A stretch of DNA of 64,000 nucleotides from Zwartia panacis (lineage in GTDB: Bacteria > Pseudomonadota > Gammaproteobacteria > Burkholderiales > Burkholderiaceae_B): contig NZ_JAUHHF010000003.1 of NCBI RefSeq assembly GCF_030410395.1, positions 405,094 through 469,093 of the forward strand. Reading direction: 5' to 3'. Under the pieces are notes generated by a model. The model made no database searches. It was not told the DNA's origin and saw only the letters and a list, made by a program, of their open reading frames with translations. The translations under genes were made by a program, and so were the position numbers. Shown here piece by piece: positions 10,819 through 21,755 of the stretch (position 1 is its first letter; each line of letters begins with the position of its first letter).

Positions 10819-11307
10819 TCAGCGATAAGGCGCATCGATGGCGCGATTGAGGGCGATTTCGTCTTCGTAACGATCGCCTACGGCCAGCAACATGTCTTTA
10901 GTGAAATACAAGTCACCACGTTTTTCACCGTGGTACTCATGGATATGTGTTTCGACAATCGAATCCACCGGGCAGCTCTCTTCGCAAAAGCCACAAAAAA
11001 TACATTTCGTGAGATCGATGTCATAGCGAGTCGTGCGACGTGTGCCGTCCGCGCGCTGATCCGATTCAATCGTAATGGCCATGGCCGGACACACTGCTTC
11101 GCAGAGTTTGCAGGCGATGCAACGCTCTTCGCCGTTGGGGTAACGACGCAAAGCGTGCAAACCGCGAAAGCGCGGTGACATGGGTGTCTTTTCCTGAGGA
11201 TATCGCAGCGTAATCTTGCGCTTGAAAAAATACTTGCCAGTCAGCTTCATGCCCTTGAGTAACTCAAGCAGCAAGAGGCTACCGAAAAAATCCTTGATCG
11301 CTTCCAT
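10819..11307 (-). CDS. nuoI: NADH-quinone oxidoreductase subunit I (2x4Fe-4S)
   Basis: NuoI carries clusters N6a and N6b that pass electrons towards N2 in the peripheral arm. The 162-residue protein has two ferredoxin-type motifs: C63, C66, C69, C73 and C102, C105, C108, C112, each with the trailing CP. The start at 11307 (MEAIKDFF) gives the usual length; the frame is open for 29 more codons upstream, but those overlap the region before nuoH's end and read as non-family sequence. Confidence 0.97.
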   Translation of the reverse strand: MEAIKDFFGSLLLLELLKGMKLTGKYFFKRKITLRYPQEKTPMSPRFRGLHALRRYPNGEERCIACKLCEAVCPAMAITIESDQRADGTRRTTRYDIDLTKCIFCGFCEESCPVDSIVETHIHEYHGEKRGDLYFTKDMLLAVGDRYEDEIALNRAIDAPYR

Positions 11308-11335
11308 AAATGCCTTTTTTGCCGTCGAGTCGCGG

Positions 11336-12409
11336 TCAGTTCCAGATGTTCCAGGGTGTTTGCATCCAGATCGCCACCACGACCAGCCACACACCCGTCA
11401 GAGGGATAAAAATCTTCCAGCCCAAACGCATAATTTGGTCATACCGATACCGTGGGAATGAAGCGCGGAACCAGATAAAGAGTGACACTACGCAGAAAGT
11501 CTTGAGGCCAAGCCAGATCCAGCCGGGAATCCAGGTCAATGGCGCGTATTCGACAGGCGCTGCCCAACCACCCAAAAACATGATGGAAGCCATGCAGGAC
11601 AGGAAAATCATGTTTGCGTACTCACCCAGGAAAAACAGCGCGAAAGCCATTCCCGAGTACTCCACCATGTGACCCGCCACAATCTCTGATTCGCCTTCAA
11701 CCACGTCAAACGGATGACGGTTGGTTTCAGCAACAGCCGAGATCACGTAAATCACAAAAAGTGGCAATAAGGGCAACCAGTTCCAGGACATGAAATTCAG
11801 TCCCATGTCGGCGAACCAGCCACGTGTCTGCACATTGACGATCTCCGTCATGTTCAGGCTACCGGACACCAACAGCACCGTGACCAACACGAAACCAATC
11901 GCCAGTTCATATGACAGCATCTGGGCCGATGCGCGCATCGCCGCTAAAAACGCATACTTGGAGTTTGACGCCCAGCCCGCCACGATCACGCCATACACAC
12001 CAATCGAAGTGATCGCCATCACATACATCAAGCCTGCATTGACATCGGCCAGAACAAGCTCAGGACCGAAAGGGACGACAGCCCAGGCTGCGAGTGCCGG
12101 CATCAGGGTGACAACAGGCGCCAAGATAAACAGAATCTTGTTGGCCTGAGTAGGCACGACCACTTCTTTAGTCAAGAGTTTGAAAACGTCGGCAAAAGGC
12201 TGCAGCAGACCTCGGAAACCCACGCGGTTGGGTCCCAGACGAATGTGCATAAAGCCGATCATCTTGCGTTCCCAGTACGTGAGGTAAGCAACGCACAGAA
12301 TAATTGGAACAGCGATCACCAGGATTTTGGCGATGGTCCAGACCACAAGCCAAGGTGTTGGACCGATCAAGTCCGTACCGAAAGTTTCAAGAACGTTCAG
12401 CCACTCCAT
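11336..12409 (-). CDS. nuoH: NADH-quinone oxidoreductase subunit H
   Basis: NuoH anchors the quinone-binding cavity of complex I at the junction of the membrane and peripheral arms. The 357-residue product has about eight helices and the conserved cytoplasmic loops, including [19 protein letters not shown] and [20 protein letters not shown] with its acidic residues. Its ATG overlaps the nuoG stop by one base. Confidence 0.97.
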   Translation of the reverse strand: MEWLNVLETFGTDLIGPTPWLVVWTIAKILVIAVPIILCVAYLTYWERKMIGFMHIRLGPNRVGFRGLLQPFADVFKLLTKEVVVPTQANKILFILAPVVTLMPALAAWAVVPFGPELVLADVNAGLMYVMAITSIGVYGVIVAGWASNSKYAFLAAMRASAQMLSYELAIGFVLVTVLLVSGSLNMTEIVNVQTRGWFADMGLNFMSWNWLPLLPLFVIYVISAVAETNRHPFDVVEGESEIVAGHMVEYSGMAFALFFLGEYANMIFLSCMASIMFLGGWAAPVEYAPLTWIPGWIWLGLKTFCVVSLFIWFRASFPRYRYDQIMRLGWKIFIPLTGVWLVVVAIWMQTPWNIWN

Positions 12410-14748
12410 CAGGCACGCTCCACTTGAAGTTGACCGAAGGCACTGCCAAGCGCGGCAGTATGTTCAAACGCGGCGGCGATACGCACCGCACCGGCAACCA
12501 AGGTGTTGTCAGCTTCGGCAGTCAGCATGACATGACCTGTCGAAGACTTGACCCGAACTTGCTGGCCGACGGACACACCGAGACTGGCAAGCGTCTGCTC
12601 ATGCATGCGCGCGACAGGCGTGCGGGATGCACCTGTTGCCTGCAAGGCTGGAGCACGGCGAACCATCGCATCACTACGATAGATTGGCACATCTGTCACC
12701 CGCTGCAAACCTTGAGCGGAGCCAGATGACACGCCTGGCAAAATTTGAAGCTGATTGGACAGCCGTGACTCAATACCATTGGCCAACACAGCGTCACGCA
12801 CAGTCTCTGATGTCTCGTCATCAAAGCCAGCCAGATGCAGGACATTGCCCAACACGCGCAAGACTTTCCAAGCTGGACGGCTTTGACCACGTGGTGCAGC
12901 TGTACCTTTGAAACTCTGAGCTGTGCCCTGAGCATTTACAAAAGTGCCGGAGGTCTCTGTAAAAGGCGCAACAGGCAACATCACATTCGCCCAGTCACGT
13001 GCGCCTGACGCGTAAGGCGTCAAGGCCACCACGAACTCAGCAGCCTTGAGCGTGGCAATGGCTTGCGCCCCATTGTCGGCATCCAGCAAAGGCTCGGCAT
13101 GCAACACAACATAAGCCTTGAGAGGCTGAGACAACATCGCCGCAGCGCCCTTGCCACCCTTGGTGGGCACAGCACCTGCGAGATAACCACCCACAGTATT
13201 CGCACCAGAGGTGAGGAAGCCAAATTTACCGCCAGAAAGTTGCGCGACGAGTTGCGCATTGGCAGCGATCATCGATGCATCAAGAGCGTTCACAGCGGTG
13301 TTGCCTAACAAAATCGCAACACGCTCACCACTTGAAAGACTTTGAGCAATCGCCTGCGCTGTCGCGTCAGGTTGGACAGAAGCCAACGCTGCAGGAACTT
13401 CCTGGCCCTTGAGTTTGGACAGTGCGACGGCGACTTGAGCAACCGTTTGAGCCAACGCACTCGGCAGCACAGTGGCGCGCGCGGTCAGCTTGAGCAACGG
13501 ATCGTCAGCAGCGATATCAATGGACGAAATCTGCGTTCCGCGCTTGGCAGCCTGGCGCAAACGCTGTGTCATCAGAGGATGGTCTTTGCGCAGGAAAGAG
13601 CCCACTACCAGAACACGATCCAGCGTATCGAGCTCAGCGACTGGAAAGCCCAGCCATGGCGCGCCGGTTAGCGCAGCATCCAGAGAGGCATCAGTCTGAC
13701 GTAGACGGAAATCGATATTTTCAGAACCCAGACCGCGCGTCACACGCGCAAGCAACGACAACTCTTCAAGCGTTGAATACTCACTCGCCAGAGCACCAAT
13801 TTGCGCACCACCCGATGCATCGCGTACATCCATCAAACCATGGGCCACAACCTGGAGGGCGTCAGACCACGTGGCTTCTTTCCACTGACCATCCTCGCCC
13901 TTGATCATCGGAACCGTCAAACGGTCCTCATTGAGACCTTCGTAAGAGAAACGGTCACGATCGCTGATCCAGCACTCGTTCAGCGCATCGTTTTCAAAGG
14001 GCACCACACGAATCACCTCGTCGCCTTTGACCTGCACAACCAGGTTTGCACCCAAGCTATCGTGAGGAGAAACCGAGCGTCGACGCGCCAGTTCCCATGT
14101 ACGAGCCTGATAACGGAAAGGCTTGGAGGTCAGAGCACCCACCGGACACAAATCAATCATGTTGCCCGAGAGCTCGGACTCGACTGAACGTCCCACAAAA
14201 GTTGTGATCTCGGAATGTTCGCCGCGTCCAACCATGCCGAGCTCCATGATGCCCGCCACTTCCTGGCCAAATCGCACACAGCGCGTGCAATGGATACAAC
14301 GCGACATTTCCTCTGCTGAAACCAGAGGACCGAGTTCTTTATGAAAGACCACACGCTTCTCTTCGTTGTAGCGTGAAGTCGAACCACCATAACCTACCGC
14401 CAAGTCCTGCAACTGGCACTCACCACCTTGATCGCAAATCGGGCAATCAAGTGGGTGATTGATCAGCAGAAACTCCATCACACTCTTCTGGGCAGCGACC
14501 GCGCGCTCAGAACAGGTATGGACCACCATGCCGTTGGTGGCAGGTGTGGCACACGCAGGCATCGCCTTGGGTGCTTTCTCAACCTCAACCAGACACATGC
14601 GGCAGTTGGCCGCGATGGATAGTTTCTTGTGGTAGCAGAAATGCGGCACGTATACGCCAAGCTTATGCGCGGCGTGCATGACCATGCTGCCTTCTTGCAC
14701 TTCGACTTTCTTGCCGTCGATGGTTAACTCAACCATAACTTTGTCCAA
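12409..14748 (-). CDS. nuoG: NADH-quinone oxidoreductase subunit G
   Basis: NuoG is the large iron-sulfur subunit of the NADH dehydrogenase module. The N-terminus has a plant-type 2Fe-2S domain ([15 protein letters not shown] plus a later Cys), then the [18 protein letters not shown] motif with His ligand for N5, then [12 protein letters not shown] and a following Cys for N4. The remainder resembles the molybdopterin oxidoreductase fold without a cofactor. Length 779 residues. The start at 14748 reads [12 protein letters not shown]; the second Met (14736) is an equally reasonable start by comparison with the family. Confidence 0.96.
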   Translation of the reverse strand: MDKVMVELTIDGKKVEVQEGSMVMHAAHKLGVYVPHFCYHKKLSIAANCRMCLVEVEKAPKAMPACATPATNGMVVHTCSERAVAAQKSVMEFLLINHPLDCPICDQGGECQLQDLAVGYGGSTSRYNEEKRVVFHKELGPLVSAEEMSRCIHCTRCVRFGQEVAGIMELGMVGRGEHSEITTFVGRSVESELSGNMIDLCPVGALTSKPFRYQARTWELARRRSVSPHDSLGANLVVQVKGDEVIRVVPFENDALNECWISDRDRFSYEGLNEDRLTVPMIKGEDGQWKEATWSDALQVVAHGLMDVRDASGGAQIGALASEYSTLEELSLLARVTRGLGSENIDFRLRQTDASLDAALTGAPWLGFPVAELDTLDRVLVVGSFLRKDHPLMTQRLRQAAKRGTQISSIDIAADDPLLKLTARATVLPSALAQTVAQVAVALSKLKGQEVPAALASVQPDATAQAIAQSLSSGERVAILLGNTAVNALDASMIAANAQLVAQLSGGKFGFLTSGANTVGGYLAGAVPTKGGKGAAAMLSQPLKAYVVLHAEPLLDADNGAQAIATLKAAEFVVALTPYASGARDWANVMLPVAPFTETSGTFVNAQGTAQSFKGTAAPRGQSRPAWKVLRVLGNVLHLAGFDDETSETVRDAVLANGIESRLSNQLQILPGVSSGSAQGLQRVTDVPIYRSDAMVRRAPALQATGASRTPVARMHEQTLASLGVSVGQQVRVKSSTGHVMLTAEADNTLVAGAVRIAAAFEHTAALGSAFGQLQVERA

Positions 14749-14751
14749 ACC

Positions 14752-16113
14752 TTAGAGATAGGGGGCTACGACACATCGCTTATGCTCGATGTGGTGTGCA
14801 AATTCGTCGCGGTAATGTTTCAGGAAACCACGCACTGGCATCGCGGCGGCATCACCGAGCGCGCAGATTGTGCGGCCCATGATGTTGCCAGCGACCGAAT
14901 CCAGCAGATCGAGATCTTCGGGACGACCTTGACCGTGCTCGATACGATTGACCATGCGATAGAGCCAACCCGTACCTTCACGGCAAGGTGTGCACTGACC
15001 GCAGCTTTCTTCGTAATAAAAATAAGACAACCGCAAGAGTGACTTGACCATGCAGCGCGTGTCATTCATGACAATCACTGCACCGGATCCCAACATTGAA
15101 CCGGCCTTGGCGATGGCGTCGTAATCCATCGTCGTATCCATCATGATGTTTCCAGGGATGACTGGTGCGCTTGAACCACCAGGAATCACTGCTTTGAGTG
15201 TCGAGCCGCCGCGCATACCACCCGCGAGCTCAAGCAATTTGGAAAAAGGCGTACCCAGAGGGATTTCGTAATTACCTGGGCGCTCAACATCACCCGTGAT
15301 CGAGAAAAGCTTGGTGCCACCATTGTTAGGTTTACCCACTTCAAGGTAAGCCTGTCCGCCATTGCGAATAATCCAAGGCACCGCAGCGAAGGTCTCGGTA
15401 TTGTTGATCGTGGTGGGTTTGCCGTACAAACCAAAGCTCGCAGGGAACGGTGGCTTGAAGCGAGGCTGACCTTTCTTGCCCTCTAACGACTCGAGCAAGG
15501 CGGTTTCCTCACCGCAGATGTACGCGCCATAACCATGGAAAGCGTGCAACTGGAAATTAAAATTTGAACCCAGGATCTGGTCGCCCAGGAAGCCAGCTTG
15601 ACGGGCTTCTTCGAGGGCCTCTTCGAAGCGTTGATACACCTCGAAAATTTCACCGTGGATGTAGTTGTAACCAACCGAGATTCCCATCGCGTAGGCCGCG
15701 ATCGCCATACCCTCTATGACGATATGGGGGTTCAGACGCAGAATGTCGCGATCTTTAAAAGTACCGGGCTCGCCTTCGTCGGAGTTGCAAACCAGATATT
15801 TCTGACCAGGAAAACTGCGCGGCATGAAGCTCCACTTCAGACCCGTTGGAAAACCTGCGCCACCACGACCACGCAGACCTGAGGCTTTGACCTCGGCGAT
15901 CACATCTTCCTGGCTCATACCCTGAGTCAGAATTTTACGAAGCGCCTCATAGCCACCGCGCTTGACGTAATCGGCCAAGCGCCAGTTATTACCATCGAGA
16001 TCCGCCATGATCTGCGGTCCGATATGGCGACCGTGCAGAGCCATTGAATCCGCAAGCGAACCGGGCGAAGCAATCAACCCCTGGGAGTATTTGGATAAAA
16101 TTGCGGCGCTCAT
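14752..16113 (-). CDS. nuoF: NADH-quinone oxidoreductase subunit F
   Basis: NuoF binds NADH and FMN and carries cluster N3, the electron entry point of complex I. The 453-residue protein shows the nucleotide/FMN-binding motif [10 protein letters not shown] (residues 82-91), the second glycine-rich segment [11 protein letters not shown], and the 4Fe-4S ligands C371, C374, C377 and C417. Its ATG overlaps the nuoE stop (ATGA). Confidence 0.98.
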   Translation of the reverse strand: MSAAILSKYSQGLIASPGSLADSMALHGRHIGPQIMADLDGNNWRLADYVKRGGYEALRKILTQGMSQEDVIAEVKASGLRGRGGAGFPTGLKWSFMPRSFPGQKYLVCNSDEGEPGTFKDRDILRLNPHIVIEGMAIAAYAMGISVGYNYIHGEIFEVYQRFEEALEEARQAGFLGDQILGSNFNFQLHAFHGYGAYICGEETALLESLEGKKGQPRFKPPFPASFGLYGKPTTINNTETFAAVPWIIRNGGQAYLEVGKPNNGGTKLFSITGDVERPGNYEIPLGTPFSKLLELAGGMRGGSTLKAVIPGGSSAPVIPGNIMMDTTMDYDAIAKAGSMLGSGAVIVMNDTRCMVKSLLRLSYFYYEESCGQCTPCREGTGWLYRMVNRIEHGQGRPEDLDLLDSVAGNIMGRTICALGDAAAMPVRGFLKHYRDEFAHHIEHKRCVVAPYL

Positions 16114-16610
16114 GCTGCGCCTCCCTTGGCGGCTTCGGTCAGCTCGCTAATCATTGAATCAATTTTTTCACGCTCCATGCGCACGCACATGTGATTGTTG
16201 TTCACCAACAATACTGGAGAATCCCCGCACGCACCCATGCACTCGCCTTCCATCAGAGTGAAGTGACCGTCTGGAGTCGTCTCGCGAAAACCAATGCCAA
16301 GTTTCTTTTTAAGATAATCGGCTGTCTTTTCACCATCGCGCAAAGCACAAGGCAAGTTCGTACAGACCGTAATCTTGAACTTGCCCACCGGACGGACATC
16401 AAACATGTTGTAAAAGGTTGCGTTTTCCTGAACCGCGATCGCAGGCTGCCCAAGGTAATCCGCGACATCCTGAATGATCTCGGGAGATACCCAACCCTTT
16501 TCCTCTTGCGCAATCGCAAGCGATGCCATGATGGCGGATTGCTTTTGATCTGGCGGATACTTGGCGATCTCGCGATCAATTCTTTTGTAGGCCTGTTCAG
16601 AGAGCAGCAT
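16110..16610 (-). CDS. nuoE: NADH-quinone oxidoreductase subunit E
   Basis: NuoE is the thioredoxin-like 2Fe-2S subunit carrying cluster N1a. Of 166 residues, the ligands are C83, C88, C124 and C128 (motifs VCTNLPC and ECMGACG). The gene lies 39 bases downstream of nuoD and is translationally coupled to nuoF. Confidence 0.97.
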   Translation of the reverse strand: MLLSEQAYKRIDREIAKYPPDQKQSAIMASLAIAQEEKGWVSPEIIQDVADYLGQPAIAVQENATFYNMFDVRPVGKFKITVCTNLPCALRDGEKTADYLKKKLGIGFRETTPDGHFTLMEGECMGACGDSPVLLVNNNHMCVRMEREKIDSMISELTEAAKGGAA

Positions 16611-16649
16611 GTTCTAAATCCGATGGTAGCAAAGTCAAAACGCAGACAA

Positions 16650-17906
16650 TTAGCGGTCGATCTCGCCAAAAACAATATCTTGGGTGCCGATGATCGTGAC
16701 AGCGTCGGCAATCATGTGGCCGCGTGACATTTCGTCAAGCGCCTGCAAATGCACAAAACCTGGAGCACGAATCTTGAGTCGATAAGGCTTGTTCGCCCCA
16801 TCCGACACCATGTAAATGCCAAATTCACCCTTTGGATGCTCAACCGCGGCATACGCCTCGCCAGCAGGAACATGGAAACCTTCGGTGAAGAGCTTGAAGT
16901 GATGGATCAACTCTTCCATGTTGGATTTCATTCCGGTGCGATGAGGTGGCGACACCTTGTGGTTATCGATCATCACCGGACCGGGATTATTGCGCAGCCA
17001 TTTGACGCACTGGGCAATGATGCGATTGCTTTCACGCATTTCAGCGATACGCACCAAATATCGATCATAAGAGTCACCATTGACGCCTACAGGGATATCA
17101 AACTGCATGCGATCGTAAACCTCGTAAGGCTGCATTTTGCGCAAATCCCAGGCAACGCCAGAACCACGCAGCATCGGTCCTGTAAATCCGAGTGCTTTCG
17201 CACGCTCGGGATCCACCACACCAATGCCTACCAAGCGCTGTTTCCAGATGCGGTTGTCGGTCAGCAAAGTCTCGTATTCGTCCACGCAGGCGGGAAAACG
17301 ATTCGTGAAATCTTCGATGAAATCCAGCAACGAACCTGAACGCGCATCGTTCATCGCCTTGAGATCTTTGGCAGAGCGGTACTGGCTTGATTTGCCATAC
17401 TGAGGCATCGCGTCGGGCAAGTCGCGATACACACCACCGGGGCGGTAGTAGGCTGCATGCATACGTGCGCCCGATACCGCCTCGTAGCAATCCATCAAAT
17501 CTTCGCGTTCGCGGAACGCGTACAAAAAGACCGCCATCGCCCCCACGTCCAGGGCATGGGAGCCGAGCGACATCAAATGGTTGAGCAAGCGCGTGATTTC
17601 GTCGTACATGACGCGAATGTATTGCGCGCGTAGCGGTACCGTCACTCCCATCATTTTCTCGATGGCCATGACATACGCATGCTCGTTACACATCATCGAC
17701 ACGTAGTCGAGTCGGTCCATGTAGGGCAAGGCTTGCAGGAATGTGCGGTGTTCAGCGAGCTTTTCAGTCCCACGATGCAATAAACCGATGTGAGGATCCG
17801 CGCGCTGAATGACCTCACCATCGAGCTCGAGCACGAGACGCAATACACCGTGCGCAGCAGGATGCTGGGGACCAAAGTTCAGTGTGTAGTTTTTAATTTC
17901 TGCCAT
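16650..17906 (-). CDS. nuoD: NADH-quinone oxidoreductase subunit D
   Basis: NuoD (49 kDa-type) forms the quinone reduction site together with NuoB. The 418-residue protein starts with the family sequence [16 protein letters not shown], whose His contacts quinone, and ends with the invariant DIVFGEIDR. It is a separate gene, not fused to nuoC as in E. coli, which is typical of alpha- and betaproteobacteria. It begins 2 bases after the nuoC stop. Confidence 0.98.
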   Translation of the reverse strand: MAEIKNYTLNFGPQHPAAHGVLRLVLELDGEVIQRADPHIGLLHRGTEKLAEHRTFLQALPYMDRLDYVSMMCNEHAYVMAIEKMMGVTVPLRAQYIRVMYDEITRLLNHLMSLGSHALDVGAMAVFLYAFREREDLMDCYEAVSGARMHAAYYRPGGVYRDLPDAMPQYGKSSQYRSAKDLKAMNDARSGSLLDFIEDFTNRFPACVDEYETLLTDNRIWKQRLVGIGVVDPERAKALGFTGPMLRGSGVAWDLRKMQPYEVYDRMQFDIPVGVNGDSYDRYLVRIAEMRESNRIIAQCVKWLRNNPGPVMIDNHKVSPPHRTGMKSNMEELIHHFKLFTEGFHVPAGEAYAAVEHPKGEFGIYMVSDGANKPYRLKIRAPGFVHLQALDEMSRGHMIADAVTIIGTQDIVFGEIDR

Positions 17907-17908
17907 GA

Positions 17909-18529
17909 TTAGCGCCCTACTCCATAGCCGTCTTCGCGTATCACACGCGGAATGACCTCACGCGGCTCGATTGTGACTGGCTGATACACCACGCGCCCTT
18001 GCTCTGGGTCGTAACGCATTTCAACATTACCGTAGACAGGGAAGTCTTTGCGGAAGGGATGACCAATAAAGCCATAATCAGTGAGAATGCGGCGCAGATC
18101 TGGGTGACCTTCGAACACGATACCAAACAGATCAAATGCCTCGCGTTCAAACCAATTGACAGCAGGCCATACCTCGACGAGTGAATCGAGCACCGGAAAC
18201 TCAGCATGCGTAGCATACGTGCGGACTCTCATGCGCCAGTTGTGCTTGAGAGACAACAAATGTGCCACGACCGCGAAACGTGCCTGAGGCACGACGGCGC
18301 CAGCAGGCGTTTCACCCACTCGACCCGCTCCGTAGGTCGAATAATCGACACCGCACAAATCGATGCAAGTTTCAAAATTCAAACCGGGTTCATCGCGCAA
18401 ACGCTGACAGGTGGACTGCCACTGCTCAGATGCAACCTCGAGCGTGATCTCATCGGTGGAGAGTGTGATCTTGGCCTGTTCACCGAACAGAGTGATCAAT
18501 TGTTGTTGCAGGTTTTCTAGCCTGGACAT
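17909..18529 (-). CDS. nuoC: NADH-quinone oxidoreductase subunit C
   Basis: NuoC (30 kDa-type) is a structural subunit of the complex I peripheral arm. The 206-residue product contains the family signature [24 protein letters not shown] and [17 protein letters not shown]. It lies 56 bases downstream of nuoB and 2 bases upstream of nuoD. Confidence 0.97.
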   Translation of the reverse strand: MSRLENLQQQLITLFGEQAKITLSTDEITLEVASEQWQSTCQRLRDEPGLNFETCIDLCGVDYSTYGAGRVGETPAGAVVPQARFAVVAHLLSLKHNWRMRVRTYATHAEFPVLDSLVEVWPAVNWFEREAFDLFGIVFEGHPDLRRILTDYGFIGHPFRKDFPVYGNVEMRYDPEQGRVVYQPVTIEPREVIPRVIREDGYGVGR

Positions 18530-18585
18530 GTCTTAAGCCTGATTAAACCGCCGGGACGCATGTACGCGTCACCAACGCTTTGGAT

Positions 18586-19062
18586 TTAACGAGCAATCGT
18601 GTTGGTCTGACGGATTTTGTTTTGCATCTGCAGCAGTCCGTAGACCAGTGCTTCGGCTGTGGGTGGACAGCCGGGGACATAAACATCGACCGGCACGATG
18701 CGGTCACAGCCACGCACCACAGAGTATGAGTAATGGTAGTAGCCACCACCATTCGCACATGAACCCATCGACACCACCCATCTTGGCTCAGGCATCTGGT
18801 CATAGACCTTGCGTAATGCGGGGGCCATTTTGTTGCAGAGCGTGCCGGCAACAATCATGAGATCCGATTGGCGTGGGCTCGGACGAAAAATAATACCGAA
18901 CTGGTCGAGGTCGTAGCGTGCGGCACCAGCGTGCATCATTTCGACCGCACAACAGGCCAGGCCAAAAGTCATCGGCCACATCGAACCTGTTTTAGCCCAG
19001 TTGATGAATTTGTCAGCACTCGTGGTGACAAAACCTTGTTTCAGAATACCGTCAATAGCCAT
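18586..19062 (-). CDS. nuoB: NADH-quinone oxidoreductase subunit B
   Basis: NuoB carries cluster N2, which reduces quinone. The 158-residue protein shows the tandem cysteines C37-C38, then C102 and C132 (GCPP), the full N2 ligand set. [16 protein letters not shown] and [19 protein letters not shown] are diagnostic. It lies 24 bases after nuoA. Confidence 0.98.
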   Translation of the reverse strand: MAIDGILKQGFVTTSADKFINWAKTGSMWPMTFGLACCAVEMMHAGAARYDLDQFGIIFRPSPRQSDLMIVAGTLCNKMAPALRKVYDQMPEPRWVVSMGSCANGGGYYHYSYSVVRGCDRIVPVDVYVPGCPPTAEALVYGLLQMQNKIRQTNTIAR

Positions 19063-19086
19063 AGATGTTTCGCTGCAAAGATTGGG

Positions 19087-19446
19087 TTATTCCCAGTCAA
19101 GCGCGCCTTTTTTCCATTCGTAGATGAAACCAACGGTCAACACAGCCAGGAAAATCATGACTGTCACAAAACCGACCATCCCAACCGAGCCATTTGCAAT
19201 CGCCCATGGGAACAAAAACGCAATCTCGAGATCGAACAGAATGAAGAGAATCGCGACGAGATAGTAGCGAACGTCGAATTTCATACGCGCATCACCAAAG
19301 GCCTCGAAACCACACTCATAGGGCGAGAGCTTTTGAGCGTCGGGACGATGAGAACCGATGAGTGAACCTGCCGCAATCAGCGCAAAGCCGATCGCCGTAC
19401 CCACCACAATAAATAACAAAACGGGGAAGTATTGTTCCAGATTCAT
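19087..19446 (-). CDS. nuoA: NADH-quinone oxidoreductase subunit A
   Basis: NuoA is a three-helix membrane subunit at the hinge of complex I. The 119-residue product contains the acidic loop motif [32 protein letters not shown]. The ATG at 19446 (MNLEQYFP) is preferred over an in-frame codon eight residues upstream, which would put MCNSRKRS before the first helix. It is the first gene of a 15-kb operon running to the DUF2818 gene with no internal terminator visible. Confidence 0.96.
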   Translation of the reverse strand: MNLEQYFPVLLFIVVGTAIGFALIAAGSLIGSHRPDAQKLSPYECGFEAFGDARMKFDVRYYLVAILFILFDLEIAFLFPWAIANGSVGMVGFVTVMIFLAVLTVGFIYEWKKGALDWE

Positions 19447-19479
19447 TGAACGTTTCCGGCTGTTGCACAAAACTTCAAG

Positions 19480-19508
19480 ATTGTATCATCCTGCATCAGG
19501 GTTTCACC
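19480..19508 (-). promoter_or_regulatory. Candidate nuo operon promoter
   Basis: On the minus strand a good -10 hexamer TACAAT (complement of 19480-19485) lies about 34 bases upstream of the nuoA ATG. The -35 position holds only a weak match (GGTGAA at 17-base spacing). This is the only sigma-70-like element I see between the porin terminator and nuoA. Confidence 0.4.
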
Positions 19509-19525
19509 TGTAATGACCCACTAAA

Positions 19526-19562
19526 AAATAAGCGAGCCACTCAAAAGAGTGGCTCGCTTTTT
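19526..19562 (-). terminator. Intrinsic terminator after the porin gene
   Basis: A perfect 12-bp stem (19531-19542 with 19547-19558) closed by an AAAA loop is flanked by T-rich sequence on both strands. On the minus strand it ends porin transcription before the nuo promoter; it could work in both directions. Confidence 0.85.
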
Positions 19563-19576
19563 ACTGAGTCGTACAA

Positions 19577-19598
19577 CAACCTAGCCTAGGCTAGGTTG
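19577..19598. repeat. 22-bp perfect palindrome downstream of porin
   Basis: Positions 19577-19598 read identically on both strands with no spacer (core CCTAGCCTAGGCTAGG). It sits between the porin stop codon and its terminator, in the transcribed 3' region. It may be a protein-binding site or an RNA hairpin; function is unknown. Confidence 0.6.
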
Positions 19599-19615
19599 CA
19601 ATCCTAAGCGGATGC

Positions 19616-20776
19616 TTAGAACTGGTGACGCATACCGAGACCAACTGTGGTGCTCTTAGCTGTGTCAACTGTACCGACGTTTTGCATCGTACCCACGAAA
19701 GCGTACAGGTTTGTGCGCTTGGTGAAGTCGTATGTGTAGGCCAGGTTATATGCTGTCTGGTTCTGTGCGTTATAGATGTCTTTCATGTTGGTGTTAGGAG
19801 TCAACATTGTCCACGACAACAAGACACGTGAAACTGGGTTCACAGGAATTGTTGCGCCAACGATGTAGCTGTTTGTACCAACTGCTGGAGCGAAAATCAG
19901 ATCGCCAGTACCGACTGGGTTACCAGCCAATGTTGCACCAGCTCCGCCACCACCCTGACCGAGGACAGCGCCGTCACGTGTCTGACCGTAGCCAGCTGCA
20001 ATCTTGACGACTTTGAAGTCATAGCTACCAGCCAAGTTCCATGAGCTGATAGAAGCGCTACGACCTTGTGTCAGACCAGCTTCAGAGTAGATTTTGTCAT
20101 ACGAAGCAGCTGCGTAGAAAGGACCGTTTGCGTACTTAGCACCGAGTGTCAACTGACGTGTGTTATTCGAAGAAGCAAAGTTGTAGCCTGTGCCGCTTGT
20201 GCCGCCACCTGCGTCGGCAGTGTAGAGACCGGTGTTGCCCGTTGCGAACGAGTAACCGACACCAGCCTGGAAGCCAGACATGTTAGGTGTTTGATACTTG
20301 AGTGTGTTGCTGATACGGTCGGTGTTAGCCACGCCGAATGCAGCACCCATGTTCAACTGACCGAAGCCTGTGCCGAACGGATCAACTGGGATACCAACGT
20401 ATTCTGTTGCGAAGTTGAGCTGACGACCCAAACGGACATAGCCCCATGAATTGCTTTCAACGCCCATCCATGCCTGACGACCGAACAAACGGCTGCCCTG
20501 CAATGCTGTACCGTTACCGATATCAAAGCCGCTCTCGAGCATGAACGTTGCCTTGTTACCGCCACCGAGGTCTTCGACGCCTTTCAGGCCGAAGCGGTTA
20601 CCGGACTGTTGGCCATAGCCCAGACCGAAGTTGGATGCGCCATCGCCGTTTGAAAGGCTGACGCTTGTGTAACGCAGACCACCGTCAACGATACCGTACA
20701 AAGTTACTGAGGATTGGGCCGAAGCGGCACCAGCAAAGCCGGCTAGCAGGGCGGCGGCGAGCAGAGTCTTTTTCAT
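19616..20776 (-). CDS. Gram-negative general porin (Burkholderiales type)
   Basis: A 386-residue outer-membrane porin of the trimeric 16-strand family. It has a clear signal peptide (MKKTLLAAALLAGFAGAASA, cut before QSSVTLYGIVDGGLRY), the family's first strand SSVTLYGIVD, an internal GVEDLGGGNKATFMLESGFD strand and the obligate C-terminal phenylalanine (GMRHQF). It allows passive diffusion of small solutes. A strong ribosome site (GGAGA) precedes the ATG. It stands as a single gene, between uspA and the nuo operon, with its own terminator. Confidence 0.95.
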   Translation of the reverse strand: MKKTLLAAALLAGFAGAASAQSSVTLYGIVDGGLRYTSVSLSNGDGASNFGLGYGQQSGNRFGLKGVEDLGGGNKATFMLESGFDIGNGTALQGSRLFGRQAWMGVESNSWGYVRLGRQLNFATEYVGIPVDPFGTGFGQLNMGAAFGVANTDRISNTLKYQTPNMSGFQAGVGYSFATGNTGLYTADAGGGTSGTGYNFASSNNTRQLTLGAKYANGPFYAAASYDKIYSEAGLTQGRSASISSWNLAGSYDFKVVKIAAGYGQTRDGAVLGQGGGGAGATLAGNPVGTGDLIFAPAVGTNSYIVGATIPVNPVSRVLLSWTMLTPNTNMKDIYNAQNQTAYNLAYTYDFTKRTNLYAFVGTMQNVGTVDTAKSTTVGLGMRHQF

Positions 20777-21121
20777 TTAAGAAATCTCCGTAGATTTGAG
20801 TGACAAGAGCAACAAACAACTATTTGTCTGCCGCCCCCCTAACTCCGCTAAGGGAAGTTGACGCTATTGCATCAAAAATCGGGGGCTGTGGCTATGAAAC
20901 CAGACAGAAAAGAGCCTTGGGAGACTATTTTTGTTGGGTTACAGCAACAAAACGAGCAAAACAGAGCAAAAAAAGAGGGTTTACCCGTACACCATTGTAG
21001 TAATAGAACAACAACGGAAATTGTTGATTTTGCCCACTCAAAAATAAAAACGAGCCGGAAACAAATATTCCGACTCGCCTCTTTAATCAGCCCGCACGAT
21101 GGGCCCGATACAGCTTTAAAA
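20777..21121. other. 345-bp intergenic region, porin leader and uspA tail
   Basis: No supportable gene lies here. On the minus strand it holds the porin 5' leader, with ribosome site GGAGA about 8 bases before the ATG and C/G-run sequence near 20835, and at its right end the uspA terminator. I could not find a convincing sigma-70 promoter by eye. A plus-strand open frame that enters from here and crosses uspA is a shadow of uspA. Confidence 0.6.
21041..21077 (-). terminator. Intrinsic terminator of uspA
   Basis: On the minus strand a 10-bp stem (21068-21077 with 21051-21060, one G-T pair) and 7-base loop are followed by a T-rich run (complement of 21041-21050). It lies about 45 bases beyond the uspA stop. 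Confidence 0.8.
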
Positions 21122-21550
21122 CTACTTAATCAGCACCACCGGCTGCTTGGCCTGGGCCAGAACGCGCTGCGCCACGGAGCCCAGCAGGATGTCAGCAATC
21201 GCGCCACGACCTTTGGAGCCCAGCACAATCATGTCGTATTTCCCTTTTTGCCCGTGCGCAACGATTTCCTGGGGAGCATTACCGACCAGCATGACCATAT
21301 CGTGCTTGATTCCCTTTTCATCGAGTACTTTCATCGCAGACTTGAGCTCTTTTTCGCTGAGTTCACGAAGGTAGTCGGCAACCGCCTCTTTCCCCACGAA
21401 TGCTTTGGCATGACGCAATCCAGCATCGTCGTGTACGCTGATGAGCGTAATGCTCTTTGTCTTGTCGTTGCTGTTGGCCAACAAATCGGCAGCATATTTG
21501 ACAGCACGCAGTGCATTCTTGGAGCCGTCGGAGGCGACGAGAATTTTCAT
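21122..21550 (-). CDS. Universal stress protein, UspA family
   Basis: A 142-residue cytoplasmic single-domain Usp. The ATP-binding signature G-2x-G-9x-GS is visible as G111-SKGRG-IADILLGS (G111, G114, G116, G124-S125), with Asp8 in the first strand (LVASDGS). ATP-binding Usp proteins aid survival under starvation, oxidative stress or oxygen limitation. A perfect CRP-type palindrome lies about 95 bases upstream of the start, suggesting control by a CRP/FNR-family regulator. A separate terminator shows that it is monocistronic. Confidence 0.93.
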   Translation of the reverse strand: MKILVASDGSKNALRAVKYAADLLANSNDKTKSITLISVHDDAGLRHAKAFVGKEAVADYLRELSEKELKSAMKVLDEKGIKHDMVMLVGNAPQEIVAHGQKGKYDMIVLGSKGRGAIADILLGSVAQRVLAQAKQPVVLIK

Positions 21551-21640
21551 GATTCAGTCCTTCTTGGTTTGTAATAAGTGAATCTTGCTAAAAATTTTTA
21601 TGGCTTTGTGCTCGTCAATGTGCGAACGCGCACAAAAGCC

Positions 21641-21664
21641 ATATTGTGAACATTGTCACAATAT
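21641..21664. promoter_or_regulatory. CRP/FNR-family palindromic site upstream of uspA
   Basis: A perfect 9-bp inverted repeat ATATTGTGA-N6-TCACAATAT. The core TGTGA-N6-TCACA equals the E. coli CRP consensus half-sites exactly. It is centred about 103 bases upstream of the uspA ATG and about 100 bases downstream of tRNA-Leu(GAG). Binding by a CRP/Vfr-like protein is inference. Confidence 0.65.
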
Positions 21665-21755
21665 ACCTAAAAGTTTTGTGTTCTTGGTGAGATCGCAAGA
21701 GATATGCGTTGAACTGCAGAGAAATTACGTTGAAGTTTTAACTGCAGACATTTGA

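Noticed and set aside
20858..21574. Plus-strand 238-codon open frame across uspA and its 3' flank
   Set aside because: It is antisense to uspA over most of its length, shows no domain and has no ribosome site; uspA has complete motifs and its own terminator.
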